Below, in pieces: positions 42,601 through 51,501 of a DNA stretch of 55,470 bases (position 1 is its first letter; each line of letters starts with the position of its first letter). This stretch comes from MVRV01 sp964646755. GTDB taxonomy: Bacteria > Desulfobacterota > Syntrophia > Syntrophales > Smithellaceae. Location of the stretch: positions 1 to 55,470 of the forward strand of contig CAZYIE010000022.1 in the NCBI GenBank assembly GCA_964646755.1, given 5' to 3'. Under the pieces are notes generated by a model. It saw nothing but the letters and a program-made list of their open reading frames with translations. It had not been told where the DNA came from and searched no databases. The position numbers were made by a program, and so were the translations under genes.

Positions 42601-44330
42601 TGAGTCATGCCCTGGTGACTACATTCCGGTGCGGCCCCGACAGTGTTACCGCCCCGCTATTACAGGAAATAGCCAAATCAGTGCCTTCTCTCTGGATTCA
42701 ATCGGATGGAACAATTGCCGAATTGGCCCACCTGGAAAACAGGATCAGTACGCATCTGCGCCGCCTCCAGCAAAAATCAGACGCAGGCCCAGGTCGTCCT
42801 CAAAATCTGCAAATTGCCATACTCGAAGAGTTCAACCTCGATGCCTTAAACGGCCAAACCGATGTCGTTTATTTTCCAACTTTAAGCGACAACCGCATCA
42901 TGACCGCAGTTGCCCGGGCCATGGGACTTACGGCCATCGACAATTATACGGACGAAAATTTCGATCTCGAGCAAAAGGGATGCCTGGGACGCCAGTATGT
43001 GGGCAATGATGTTTGCCTGCCGCTTGCCGCAGTATTTGCCGATATGCTTGCAGCAGTCGAGGATTTTATGCAGCGGCAATCCTTAAATGATCCACTCCTC
43101 ACTGGCAAAAACCGCATTATCCTGTTTATGAACGGCGGGGACGGCCCCTGCCGGTTGGGACAATATCTTCAAGTATTTAAACTGGCTTTCTTACGGATTT
43201 TTGGCTCACCTATGGTTTCTTATGCCGGAGGCCACGGCGCTATTAATATTCGGCTTTTGGAAAATCTTTCCAGCAGCATTGCCGGAAAGAATGATGTCTC
43301 CGCCTCGCTGGAACCCTGGGCCGGAATCTTGGGCTACCAGGCGGTGATAGTCCACGGGCTTTGCCACAGCTTACTTTTGCAGGCAGCGGCAAACTGCAAA
43401 GATGAAAAAACATATGACGCCATGACTGAGCATTACCGGCAGCTCCAGGAGACAATTCGCTATCAGATTGAACATAAAGCGCCGCCGGGCAAGGCAGCCC
43501 GCCAAACTGTGGACATGATCTGCCGGCAATACCCGAATCTGAGTGGAGCGGTAAAATATTTCGGTTATGGTATCTGGCACAATTTCGGACTGAGAAAAAT
43601 ACTCCGTCCTTTTGCCCAAAACTGGATTCTTCCCGGCCCCAAAAAACGGCAGCAGAATAAATCTCTGCTGCGCATTCACCTCGATGGAGAAGTATATATG
43701 CGGACAAGCCAATCCGGGGAGATTTTGCGCTTACTATTACAAAACTTAGGCTTTGGCACTTTCAGTATGACCATGACTCCGACGTGGAGTTTTTTTGAGG
43801 CCGTGCTGCATACAAGGCTGCTGGCGGCCGAGGAAAGGATTGCCGACCTGAATGTCGCCGGCGCCGGCAATGACCTGGCTGTCGCCGGGGAAAAGAAACG
43901 TCAGCAAATCATTATCCATGATGCCGCAAAAACCATTAACAACTTAAGAAATATACTGGCGCGCCCGCTTTATGCCGCAGCGGGAATAGCTATGCCGCAT
44001 CCCATGCGTGATGTTTACGCTGCCGCCGCACCGATCATTTCTACGTCAAAACCTTATGGAGAATTAGTCCCCTTTGTGGGCGAGGCTATCTTGCGCTGCC
44101 GGGAAAATGTTGATCTCATTTTAAATTTATCACCGGAAGGGTGCATGGTTTCCGGCATGGGAGATATGCTGATACCTTCCATCAACGCTCAGGCCGGAAC
44201 AAGAAGCAAGACGGCAATTGTCTCCCTTTTTTCCCGGGATGGAGAGGTACAGGAGGATCAATTACGCCTTGCCTTGCTCAAAGCGCCGGGCTTTCATTGG
44301 GACGGCATTCTGCCCGACAAAATTGCCTGA
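39615..44330 (+). CDS. Giant tandem acyl-CoA dehydratase activase-like protein
   Basis: In frame this encodes 1571 residues from TTG 39615. It has two BadF/HgdC-type ASKHA ATPase domains in tandem (about 1-265 and 325-620), a DUF2229 region (about 668-830, RLNIGGCTSVND) and a C-terminal HgdB-like half. The second ATPase domain has LDIGSS, DIGGEDTK and CKCSAGTG. Known activases hydrolyse ATP to push an electron from a homodimer-bridging [4Fe-4S] cluster into 2-hydroxyacyl-CoA dehydratases. Here both halves keep a Cys pair at the cluster positions (C127/C175 and C479/C519). The first half lacks its first strand unless translation starts further upstream. ATG 39575 is followed by one extra T; without it the frame would read MKAYFFIDAG and join in phase. 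No dehydratase genes adjoin. Confidence 0.8.
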   Translation: MHVRHVGVDGRQQYDRIHLHRGQLKQYLAEERNVLLQTTANNGEDPEIYLTGKLSAQTQDFFTYGTRLHPEAVLWQAASCLLTNPSDGLSPPESVAIIDFSASGFCIAAARRNLDLTPQCLEKNPSCGAGSGINLQRVLEKLNISAEDVDSLLRDYLGQAGRALRSALPVRMERCGVFSVSATVSDKNQGIPIEHALAVTMKSEAAKAASRVPANISRTYLTGGVFRWQFLRDCAADFLRLQGIDDIVYDENQSLTFLGMEALREKLSVKKNNAPRLAGLQPKKAVQLPFPSFRKLRKRLASAGRYVNRRTEEEQTENSTLLSGQPVNIALDIGSSMAKMIIADAASGKTIYLNCIANKGDALQTVRRFLTTIEEAGCLGLPVQSWGLTGSGRYQIQRILQTVYPHLRERIFTMVENEAHVLGSLEILREHIASLKQQGHTSINEDCGILVDIGGEDTKISVIDLKSQSLRENAMNCKCSAGTGSLMDILRDLLDIPDVATAYRMAAEAPHAWRINATCAVFLMEEARKMQAAGVAVGEILASCCYAIVENMARTLWHQVNLLPNTVVLLHGQTMQSDPLALAAINRLMTHCRGPIYGLIPPHPGYRACLGLLARIPAGEGAIDQICTWESVTGWSYQRKLFSCSGNVCGNDLMRCTRTTISSQREQLPIRLNIGGCTSVNDREALRESGNNNVPDAYREIWQWIASRHPQTQKTDRLIIPRCFSLSQQAYLFAKCLELSGIPVHTDTVCAEDIRAGQACFDLDTCAPNMGTAGQLIRLASSPHGLIFLPQIDFLPTAGTSLGRTCTTNQGGIWAAIQFARLTQKRARFMVKPVNLGEADPQAMVRQLYRSLQDVFAVYGIQISLPRFREIWHAALAAQEEMDRGKADLTAVYLETAIDGEIPVTVVCGREYVLHPGIYDQHISKILRDKGIMPIPSYALDAALDPEFAHIYWKNAHEVLSKVKAITAGTLHENIPHPRLQAAVRRLEAAPSRRLLSHALVTTFRCGPDSVTAPLLQEIAKSVPSLWIQSDGTIAELAHLENRISTHLRRLQQKSDAGPGRPQNLQIAILEEFNLDALNGQTDVVYFPTLSDNRIMTAVARAMGLTAIDNYTDENFDLEQKGCLGRQYVGNDVCLPLAAVFADMLAAVEDFMQRQSLNDPLLTGKNRIILFMNGGDGPCRLGQYLQVFKLAFLRIFGSPMVSYAGGHGAINIRLLENLSSSIAGKNDVSASLEPWAGILGYQAVIVHGLCHSLLLQAAANCKDEKTYDAMTEHYRQLQETIRYQIEHKAPPGKAARQTVDMICRQYPNLSGAVKYFGYGIWHNFGLRKILRPFAQNWILPGPKKRQQNKSLLRIHLDGEVYMRTSQSGEILRLLLQNLGFGTFSMTMTPTWSFFEAVLHTRLLAAEERIADLNVAGAGNDLAVAGEKKRQQIIIHDAAKTINNLRNILARPLYAAAGIAMPHPMRDVYAAAAPIISTSKPYGELVPFVGEAILRCRENVDLILNLSPEGCMVSGMGDMLIPSINAQAGTRSKTAIVSLFSRDGEVQEDQLRLALLKAPGFHWDGILPDKIA

Positions 44331-44372
44331 TCTTTTCCGCTTTGCTTATTAAACAGGATCAGCAAATTTCGT

Positions 44373-44401
44373 TTGACAAATCCGCCCTTTTTACATACTT
44401 T
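44373..44401 (+). promoter_or_regulatory. Possible promoter of the tolC/hlyD/ABC operon
   Basis: A perfect TTGACA (44373-44378), then 17 bases, then TACTTT (44396-44401), a weak -10. The leader to GTG 44488 is about 80 bases. Confidence 0.35.
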
Positions 44402-44487
44402 TCTACGCGAGCCTACTCGGCATAGCAAAAGCCAATAATTTATTGGCCGTTAAAATAACTATTAGACGATTAATTATAGGTAATAAC

Positions 44488-46170
44488 GTGTTCACTAAGT
44501 CTGTTCGCTCTTTTTTCCTGGCTTTCAGTTTATTGTTTTTGTCATGGACAACTGCAAGTTTCGCACTCGAACAGTCAGCAGTTACCGGTGGCCCAACGTC
44601 TGTTAATGCCGCCGGGCCCCAGACGCCCTTACAGAAAGTACCGGAAATATCCTTATCCGATGCGGTATTGAAAACCCTCCGGGCCAACCCCGGCATCTTT
44701 GTCAGCCAGGAAAAGGTCTTGCAGGGTGAGGGATTACAGCAAAAAGCAGCAGGGCAATTCGACTGGACGATCAGAAGCCAGGCTTCCGCCGACCACAAAA
44801 AAACACCTTTAGACAGTTATGACAGTAAGACAGCACAAGCCGCTTCTCTCTCCAGCAATATTCCTTATAATGATTACATACGGCAAGATACAAATACATA
44901 TTCACTGGGCCTAGCCAAGCAATTCCGTTCGGGCATTACCGTAACTCCGAACGTTGCTGTTGTCGATTACCAAACCAGCTCCGATATCTACAAAGTCCCA
45001 ATCAGTCGTTCAGAAATGCGCATCGAACTCAATGTTCCTTTGTTGAGAGGACTGGGAGCACAGTCCACCGGAGCTGATGAACTGGCGGCAATATCGCAGG
45101 CCAAAGCTACCCGGCTGCTGGCCCGGCAAAACGTCGCCCAGACCATATACACCACTGCAGTAAATTACTGGAACAGCCTGGCTGCCAAAATGAGCTTTGA
45201 ACTGACAGCCGACACGCAAGCCAGATCAAATAAATTGCTCGATCTGGTCGAGAAACTTGTGCGGGCCGGTTTGCTGGAACCAGCAGCATTAAATCAAGCC
45301 AAAGCCAACTCGCTTTCCGGCCAGGTAGGTGTAAGCACCGGAGAAACTGATTTTTACCGCAGTCGTCAAGCCCTGGCCCTGTCCATGGGAATGACACCAC
45401 GGGAATTGCCGGATGCTCCCAACCCCGCAAATAACTTCCCCGCTGTCATCGATGCAGCGACATTGAACAAAGCCGGTATCAGCCTGTTCATCGATGAAGC
45501 CCTTAAGAAAAGGGGCGATTATCTTGCCGCCCAGACCGACATAGAAACTGCCAGAACTCTCCTGGCCAAAGCGCAAAACGAGACTAAACCGAAATTAGAT
45601 CTGGGGGTAAAAGTTGGTTATGCCGGGGAAGATGAAGTTTCCACTTCCAGCCGTTATTTTAATTCCCTGGGCCGCAACGTCACCGGGCTTAATTCCTTCG
45701 TATCTTTGTCCTTGGAGTTGCCCATTTTCAACAATGTGGCGCGCGGCAATCTGGTTTACCGAAAATCGCTGGTTCGGGAATCTGAACTTATCCAGAATGA
45801 TCTAGCCAACCGCATCGCTTCTGATATATTAGTGGCCTACAGGGCACTCTCTTCAGCAATCAACGAGCATCAGCTTGCTTCCGAATCTGAAAAATCTTAC
45901 AAAAAGGCCGTGGAATTCGAAAACCAGAAATATAAAGCCGGTTCGTCTACGTTAACGGCGCTGATCGATATTGAAGATCGTTATTTCCGGGCCCGGATAG
46001 CCACCATCGAAGCATTACGTAAATATTCGGTAACCATGGCTCAATTCCGCCTGGTGACCGGAACCATGCTGGACGTTGGAGATAGAAGTTTAAATTTTGA
46101 CGAACAAAAATTACTGCAATTTCCTCTGGTCAATCAGGCAAGCATAAATAACGACATGGTGAAAAAATGA
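44488..46170 (+). CDS. TolC-family outer membrane efflux protein
   Basis: From GTG 44488, behind an AGG ribosome site, the protein has 560 residues and a good signal peptide (FTKSVRSFFLAFSLLFLSW, then ASFA). The rest has the repeated coiled-coil pattern of TolC: SLSDAVLKTLRANPGIF in the first half, and YKAGSSTLTALIDIEDRYF in the second. It would form the outer-membrane exit duct of an exporter. A TTG 45 bases upstream would place an extra stretch before the signal, so GTG is preferred. The hlyD-like start lies inside its end (4-base overlap). Confidence 0.88.
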   Translation: MFTKSVRSFFLAFSLLFLSWTTASFALEQSAVTGGPTSVNAAGPQTPLQKVPEISLSDAVLKTLRANPGIFVSQEKVLQGEGLQQKAAGQFDWTIRSQASADHKKTPLDSYDSKTAQAASLSSNIPYNDYIRQDTNTYSLGLAKQFRSGITVTPNVAVVDYQTSSDIYKVPISRSEMRIELNVPLLRGLGAQSTGADELAAISQAKATRLLARQNVAQTIYTTAVNYWNSLAAKMSFELTADTQARSNKLLDLVEKLVRAGLLEPAALNQAKANSLSGQVGVSTGETDFYRSRQALALSMGMTPRELPDAPNPANNFPAVIDAATLNKAGISLFIDEALKKRGDYLAAQTDIETARTLLAKAQNETKPKLDLGVKVGYAGEDEVSTSSRYFNSLGRNVTGLNSFVSLSLELPIFNNVARGNLVYRKSLVRESELIQNDLANRIASDILVAYRALSSAINEHQLASESEKSYKKAVEFENQKYKAGSSTLTALIDIEDRYFRARIATIEALRKYSVTMAQFRLVTGTMLDVGDRSLNFDEQKLLQFPLVNQASINNDMVKK

Positions 46171-47081
46171 AGAAAAAAATCTTTCTTTTCTGTTTTACAT
46201 TCGTCTGGATATTTACCCTTTTGACGGCAACGGTAGCGGTTGCCGCCGAGAAAAAAATCGGTGCTCTGGGCAGAATAAAACCCCATGGCAGTGTTATCCA
46301 AATCGGCATTCCCCCGGGTAACATCATATCTGCCGTTTTGGCGAAAGGTGGCGATGTCGTTAAAAAGGGCACACCACTGGTCATCTCCCGCGAAGCATAC
46401 CCTAATGAGGCGGAAATATCCGGAGCGGAAATGGATTTGAAAGAAGCGAATACCGCCGGGAAAAAAGCAATCGAAATAAAACAACTGGAAGCAACTATTG
46501 CCAAAATGCAGCTGGAACATTCGCGGTCAGCTTTAAACCGCATGCTGGAAGGGGGAAGCGATACTTATTCGGCATCGGCCAAAGAAGAAAGAGAACATGC
46601 GGTCAGCCTTGCCGAAGCCAAATACAATCTGGCCACCAAAGAATTGGAGAGGCTGAAATTAAACCAGGAAATTAACACTTCCCGAGCATCGGCCAAAGTT
46701 AAGGCCGGCAGAATCAAGGCGCAGCAATCCAGGGTTTGCGCACCCGTTGACGGAACAATTCTGGAAATCAGCCAGAACATAGGCGGTTCAGCCGACGGCG
46801 AACCGGTCGTAAAAATGGCTGATCTCAGCCGAATGGATGTCGTGGCGGATGTCTTTGAAGGAGATATTTTCCTGCTTTCCATCGGCACAAAAGCAGCTAT
46901 CAACAGCAAGGCGCTTTCTCATTCCTTGACAGGTAAAATCACCGCAATTGGGAAAATAGTTTCAACAAAATCGCGCAATGTCGAGGTTATTATTCGGCTG
47001 GATAATGCGGAGGCGGCTTCAAGATTAATTAATCACGAAGTTAATGTTTCCTTTGATGTGCCAGGAAAAGAACGGAAGTAA
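46167..47081 (+). CDS. HlyD/DevB-type membrane fusion protein
   Basis: This 304-residue periplasmic adaptor begins with a signal peptide or anchor (KKIFLFCFTFVWIFTLL). A lipoyl-like half-motif (LGRIKPHGSVIQIGIPPG) comes next, then a coiled-coil hairpin (about 90-175), the second lipoyl half (RVCAPVDGTILEI), and a beta-barrel domain. It resembles DevB of the heterocyst glycolipid exporter. It bridges an inner-membrane transporter to the TolC protein. Its start overlaps the tolC-like stop by 4 bases. Confidence 0.88.
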   Translation: MKKKIFLFCFTFVWIFTLLTATVAVAAEKKIGALGRIKPHGSVIQIGIPPGNIISAVLAKGGDVVKKGTPLVISREAYPNEAEISGAEMDLKEANTAGKKAIEIKQLEATIAKMQLEHSRSALNRMLEGGSDTYSASAKEEREHAVSLAEAKYNLATKELERLKLNQEINTSRASAKVKAGRIKAQQSRVCAPVDGTILEISQNIGGSADGEPVVKMADLSRMDVVADVFEGDIFLLSIGTKAAINSKALSHSLTGKITAIGKIVSTKSRNVEVIIRLDNAEAASRLINHEVNVSFDVPGKERK

Positions 47082-47091
47082 TAAAAAACTA

Positions 47092-48234
47092 ATGAGCGCA
47101 CAAACAAAGTCCCCTGATGCAACAACCAAAGCCACAGGCCCGAACTCCAAGACTCCGGTAGTCGAGGTTAAAGGTGTTAACTTTTCTTTCGGACAGGGCG
47201 AAGGACGCAAGCAGGTCCTTTACGACAACAATCTATGCTTATACTCCGGTGAAATCATTATTATGACCGGTCCATCCGGTTCCGGGAAAACAACTTTATT
47301 GACGCTTATTGGAGCCCTGAGAGGATTGCAGGAGGGTAGTCTGAAAGTTTTCGGCAACGAACTTTCCGGGCTGAGCGCCTCCGAACAGGAAAAAATACGC
47401 CGGAACATTGGCTTTATCTTTCAGGCTCATAATCTTCTGGATTCCCTGACTGCCTATCAGAACATCAAACTGGTAACGGAACTGATCGATTACGCACCGA
47501 ATGAAGCCGACAGCCTGACTTCAGATATCCTGACTAAACTCGGGATGCAGGACAGAATGCTTTACAAACCCCAGAATCTTTCCGGCGGGCAAAGGCAGCG
47601 TGTGGCCATCGGACGGGCACTCGTCAACCGTCCCCGGTTGATTCTTGCCGACGAACCGACTGCCGCCCTGGACAAGGAAACCGGACGCCAGGTAGTTAAT
47701 CTTTTAAAGGATCTGGCGGAAAATAAGGGCTGCACCATAATGATCGTTACCCACGACAACCGTATCCTGGATGTGGCCGACCGTATCGTCACCATGGTGG
47801 ACGGTTATGTCGCCTCCGATGTCGATGTCAACGAATCGCTGACGATAGTCCAGTTCCTGAAAAAATGTTCCGTCTTTGAAACGTTCTCGCCGACGCTTCT
47901 GGCCGATGTGGCCAACAAGATGCAGCGCGAAACACATCCGGCCGGCACAATCATCATTCGGCAAGGGGATGAGGGAGATAAGTTTTACATTATCCGGCGG
48001 GGTAAAGTAGAAGTAATGAAAGAAACCATGGGAAAATCGGATGTGGTTGCCGCTCTGGATGCAGGCGCCTTCTTCGGCGAGCTCGCCCTCTTAAAGAAAG
48101 AGCCGCGGGCAGCCACCGTCAGAACTACAGAAGAAGTTGAGTTGCTGACGCTTTCCAAGGAAATATTCATGGATGTTGTGCAAAAGAGCGCAAGCTTCGA
48201 GGAACAACTGCGCAAGGTCTATTTCGCCCGATAG
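47092..48234 (+). CDS. ABC ATPase fused to a cyclic-nucleotide-binding domain
   Basis: From ATG 47092 the protein has 380 residues. Residues 20-250 or so are a LolD/DevA-like ABC ATPase with Walker A GPSGSGKTTLL, Q-loop FIFQAHN, signature LSGGQRQRVAIGRAL, Walker B LILADEPTAALD and a switch His in VTHD. The C-terminal part (about 265-380) is a cNMP-binding domain with the phosphate-binding cassette FGELALLKKEPRAATV, including the key Arg. An upstream ATG at 47044 lies inside the hlyD-like gene and is less likely. No permease gene separates it from the adaptor. The fusion suggests that nucleotide binding may tune export. Confidence 0.9.
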   Translation: MSAQTKSPDATTKATGPNSKTPVVEVKGVNFSFGQGEGRKQVLYDNNLCLYSGEIIIMTGPSGSGKTTLLTLIGALRGLQEGSLKVFGNELSGLSASEQEKIRRNIGFIFQAHNLLDSLTAYQNIKLVTELIDYAPNEADSLTSDILTKLGMQDRMLYKPQNLSGGQRQRVAIGRALVNRPRLILADEPTAALDKETGRQVVNLLKDLAENKGCTIMIVTHDNRILDVADRIVTMVDGYVASDVDVNESLTIVQFLKKCSVFETFSPTLLADVANKMQRETHPAGTIIIRQGDEGDKFYIIRRGKVEVMKETMGKSDVVAALDAGAFFGELALLKKEPRAATVRTTEEVELLTLSKEIFMDVVQKSASFEEQLRKVYFAR

Positions 48235-48343
48235 CCTGGTTTCGACAAAGCTGTCACTTATCCATACTGCTTGCAGTCAGAACCGCATCAACGGCGCCCG
48301 AAATCCGTTTACCCTTTCCCCTTTTTTCATCTGGCCGGGGAAC

Positions 48344-48374
48344 TTGACAATCCTAATTTAATGATCATTATAAC
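48344..48374 (+). promoter_or_regulatory. Possible htpG promoter
   Basis: TTGACA (48344-48349) is followed by TATAAC (48369-48374) with a long 19-base spacer, or TTATAA with 18. No sigma-32-like or CIRCE element was seen. Confidence 0.3.
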
Positions 48375-48439
48375 GCCGTAAAAACTGTTGATCTGCACAA
48401 TCATCTGAATAAATTAAATGACATATGTTTGGAGGTATC

Positions 48440-50353
48440 ATGGAAGGAAAAATCGAAACCCATCAATTTAAGACTGAAGTAAAGCAACTCATGAACATAA
48501 TTATCAACTCCCTCTATTCCCACCGGGAAATTTTCCTACGGGAACTCATTTCCAATGCGTCAGACGCCATCGATAAGCTCAGGTTTCGTGCGCAGACGGA
48601 ATCCGAACTCTTTGGTGACGATACGGATCTTAAGATCCGCATCACTGCGGACAAAAAGAAGAGAACCCTGGAAATCACGGATAACGGCATCGGTATGACC
48701 TACGATGAAGTTGTGGAAAATATCGGGACCATCGCCAAAAGCGGGACCGCGGGATTCCTGGAGTCTCTCGGCACGAGCGATAAACAGGGCGCTGTGACGC
48801 CCGAACTGATCGGCCAGTTTGGTGTAGGATTTTACAGCGCCTTCATCGTCGCCGACAAGGTAACCCTGATCACGCGGGCCGCAGGCCACGAGAGGGCCAC
48901 TAAATGGGAATCCGCCGGGGACGGCTCTTATACCATTGAAACTGTGAACAAAAAAACCCGCGGCACAACTATCCTTTTGAAGCTGAAAAAGGCGGAAAAA
49001 GACGAGGAGGATTTTACCGAGGAATGGACAATTCGCGGCATTGTGAAGAAGCATTCTGATTTCGTTGCCTATCCCATCGTCATGGACGTAGAGAGGACGG
49101 AACCAGTTCTCAACGCGGACGGCAAACCGGAGAAGGACCAGACCAAAAAAGTAATACGTGAAGAAACCCTCAACTCCATGAAGGCAATCTGGACCAAGGA
49201 TAAAAAAGAGGTCACGGACGAGGAACATAACGAATTCTATCGCCACATCAGTCACGACTGGAATCCCCCGCTTACCCATCTTCACCTGAAACTCGAAGGG
49301 ACAACGGAATACAACGCCCTTCTGTACATCCCCTCGAAAACCCCTTTTGATCTGTTCACCCATGAGGCCAAACACGGAATCCAGCTCTATTCCAAACGTG
49401 TCTTCATCATGGAGAACTGCAAAGAGCTCATGCCCCAGTATCTGGCCTTCATTAAGGGAGTCGTTGACGCTCCGGACCTCAATCTGAACGTCAGCCGCGA
49501 AATTCTCCAACAGGACGCCCTCGTCCGGAACATTAAGAAAAATCTCGTCAAGAAGATTCTGGATCTTCTGACCGGCATGGAACAGGAAAAATACGAAACT
49601 TTCTATGGAGAGTTCGGCCACATCTTCAAGGCCGGAATTTCTCAGGACTTCGATAATAAGGATAAGATTGCATCACTCCTGCGTTACAAAACCACCCGGT
49701 CTGACGGGAAATACTCTTCGCTTACCGATTACATAAGCCGGATGAAGCCGGACCAGCAGAATATTTACTATATTACTGGCGACAGCCTGACCACGCTCTT
49801 AAACAGCCCCCACCTGGAACAGCTCAAGGAAAAGGATCTTGAAGTACTGCTCATGACTGACCCCATTGACGAATGGGTCATCCGGGATCTCCAGGAATTT
49901 GAGAAAAAAACCTTCAAGAGCGCCGAAAAGGGAGATCTCGAACTGGACAAGGTGGACGACAAGAAAAAAGAGCAATACACCGCCCTTTTCGATTTCATCA
50001 AAACCAGCCTGGAGGAGAAGATCAAGGAAGTCAAACCTTCCACCCACCTGAAAGATTCAGTGGCCTGCCTTTCGGGAGATGCTTATGATATGAGCGCCTA
50101 TATGGAGAAGATCCTCAAAGCCGGCGGCCAGGATGTCCCCAAAACAAAACGTGTACTGGAGCTCAACATGGATCACCCTCTACTGGCCAAGATTAAGGCT
50201 CTCTACGAAAAGGATAAAGATTCCCCTGCCCTGAAGGATTACACGGACTTGCTGTTGGACATGGCGGTCATCTCCGAAGGCGGCAAGCTGGATAATCCCT
50301 CCCGGTTTGGCAAAGTAATTGGTGACTTGATGGCCGGAGCCATCAATAGTTAA
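48440..50353 (+). CDS. htpG: Chaperone HtpG (Hsp90)
   Basis: From ATG 48440, with GGAGG just upstream, this is a 637-residue Hsp90. The N-terminal ATPase has LRELISNASDAIDKLRF, DNGIGMTYDE and GQFGVGFYSAFIVAD. The middle domain has the catalytic-loop Arg in NLNVSREILQQD. The C-terminal dimerisation domain ends normally without the eukaryotic MEEVD. It is an ATP-driven folding chaperone in the cytoplasm. An in-frame ATG at 48425 would put the ribosome site inside the gene. A large open frame on the opposite strand at 48560-49621 is a shadow. Confidence 0.98.
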   Translation: MEGKIETHQFKTEVKQLMNIIINSLYSHREIFLRELISNASDAIDKLRFRAQTESELFGDDTDLKIRITADKKKRTLEITDNGIGMTYDEVVENIGTIAKSGTAGFLESLGTSDKQGAVTPELIGQFGVGFYSAFIVADKVTLITRAAGHERATKWESAGDGSYTIETVNKKTRGTTILLKLKKAEKDEEDFTEEWTIRGIVKKHSDFVAYPIVMDVERTEPVLNADGKPEKDQTKKVIREETLNSMKAIWTKDKKEVTDEEHNEFYRHISHDWNPPLTHLHLKLEGTTEYNALLYIPSKTPFDLFTHEAKHGIQLYSKRVFIMENCKELMPQYLAFIKGVVDAPDLNLNVSREILQQDALVRNIKKNLVKKILDLLTGMEQEKYETFYGEFGHIFKAGISQDFDNKDKIASLLRYKTTRSDGKYSSLTDYISRMKPDQQNIYYITGDSLTTLLNSPHLEQLKEKDLEVLLMTDPIDEWVIRDLQEFEKKTFKSAEKGDLELDKVDDKKKEQYTALFDFIKTSLEEKIKEVKPSTHLKDSVACLSGDAYDMSAYMEKILKAGGQDVPKTKRVLELNMDHPLLAKIKALYEKDKDSPALKDYTDLLLDMAVISEGGKLDNPSRFGKVIGDLMAGAINS

Positions 50354-50378
50354 ACGGACAACGAAATTTTCCTGTAAC

Positions 50379-50407
50379 GAAACGGCGCCCCAAGACGGCG
50401 CCGTTTC
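50379..50407 (+). terminator. Hairpin after htpG
   Basis: Perfect 11-bp arms GAAACGGCGCC and GGCGCCGTTTC around a 7-base loop, 26 bases after the htpG stop. The following sequence (TCGTTCATTC) has only a weak U-run. Confidence 0.7.
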
Positions 50408-50479
50408 TCGTTCATTCAGAGCAAATCTCTCAACTGAATACTTGAAATAAAATAACATTCTTTAGCATTATATAGTCTC

Positions 50480-50508
50480 TTGACCGGCGAATCCGAAAGT
50501 ATTATACA
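50480..50508 (+). promoter_or_regulatory. Probable promoter of the acyltransferase gene
   Basis: TTGACC (50480-50485), 17 bases, TATACA (50503-50508). Both match the sigma-70 consensus fairly well. The leader to 50651 is about 135 bases. Nothing else is recognised in this 297-base gap. Confidence 0.5.
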
Positions 50509-50650
50509 AGCAGCGCTTTGACCGAATGCTTTTTCAATTAGGAGACGTAGCGAGTTTCAATCGTCCTTCATTGAACTTGAGCACTTAGTCATCACAGAGT
50601 GACGAGGCGCAGAGACGGCTCCGACCACAAAGGAGTTTAATTTGTAGAAT

Positions 50651-51400
50651 ATGCTGGGAAAAATATTATCGATATCACTGCTCGCTTTCATCGGGATAAC
50701 ATTCCCCTTTTTTTATCTGGGCGCGGTCTTAATCTGGCTTTCGACATATCATCTGGATTCGCACCTCAGATTCCTGCATTACTATACGTGTTTCTGGGCA
50801 TCCACCTATACATGGATTATGCCTACCTGGCGGATTAAAATCGAGGGAAAAGAAAAATACCGGAAAGATGCAACCTACATTATTGTATCTAATCACCAGT
50901 CGCAACTCGACATCCTCGTTCATTTCCGCCTTTTTTTCTTTTATAAAATAGTCTCTAAATCAGAGATGTTCCGGATTCCTTTTATGGGCTGGAATATGAG
51001 ACTTAATCGATATATCGAGCTGGTTCGCGGGAGCAAGGAAGGCGTAAAAAAGATGATGGAAGACTGTGATAAAACCCTGGCGGAAGGTAATTCCGTGTTC
51101 ATTTATCCCGAAGGAACACGTTCCCCCGATTGCGAGATTAAAGACTTTAAGCCGGGCGCTTTTATTCTGGCCCAAAAGGCTCAATTGCCAATCCTGCCGA
51201 TAGTGTTAACCAATACCGGCAAAGCATTGCCGAAATGGAAAATGAATACATCGGGCATCCACCGGATGAGGGTACGCGTTTTAGAAGAGATACCCTACAA
51301 GCAATTTGCGAATCTGACCGTCCAGGAAACTGCCGATCACGTTCGCCGGATCATGATTGCCGAGCTCGCCCGATTAAACGCCGACATCAAAAATAATTAA
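50651..51400 (+). CDS. 1-acylglycerol-3-phosphate acyltransferase, PlsC type
   Basis: This 249-residue membrane-associated acyltransferase has two N-terminal hydrophobic segments (about 5-30 and 45-60), the catalytic motif NHQSQLD near residue 82, the substrate motif FIYPEGTRS near residue 150, and ILPIVLTNTGKALP. It probably adds the second acyl chain in phospholipid synthesis at the inner membrane. The AAAGGAG upstream is rather far from ATG 50651, so initiation may be weak. It is not in an operon. Confidence 0.9.
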   Translation: MLGKILSISLLAFIGITFPFFYLGAVLIWLSTYHLDSHLRFLHYYTCFWASTYTWIMPTWRIKIEGKEKYRKDATYIIVSNHQSQLDILVHFRLFFFYKIVSKSEMFRIPFMGWNMRLNRYIELVRGSKEGVKKMMEDCDKTLAEGNSVFIYPEGTRSPDCEIKDFKPGAFILAQKAQLPILPIVLTNTGKALPKWKMNTSGIHRMRVRVLEEIPYKQFANLTVQETADHVRRIMIAELARLNADIKNN

Positions 51401-51501
51401 TAAAATAGTTCACGACTTTCAATATTGCGCATTATCAAACGGCAGATTGATTTCTTTCATGATATATGACGTATGGACAAAATAATAAAAAGGAACCGGT
51501 T

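Noticed and set aside
48560..49621. A 353-codon open frame on the strand opposite htpG.
   Set aside because: It lies wholly inside the conserved Hsp90 gene. Its length follows from htpG codon bias, and the product resembles no family.
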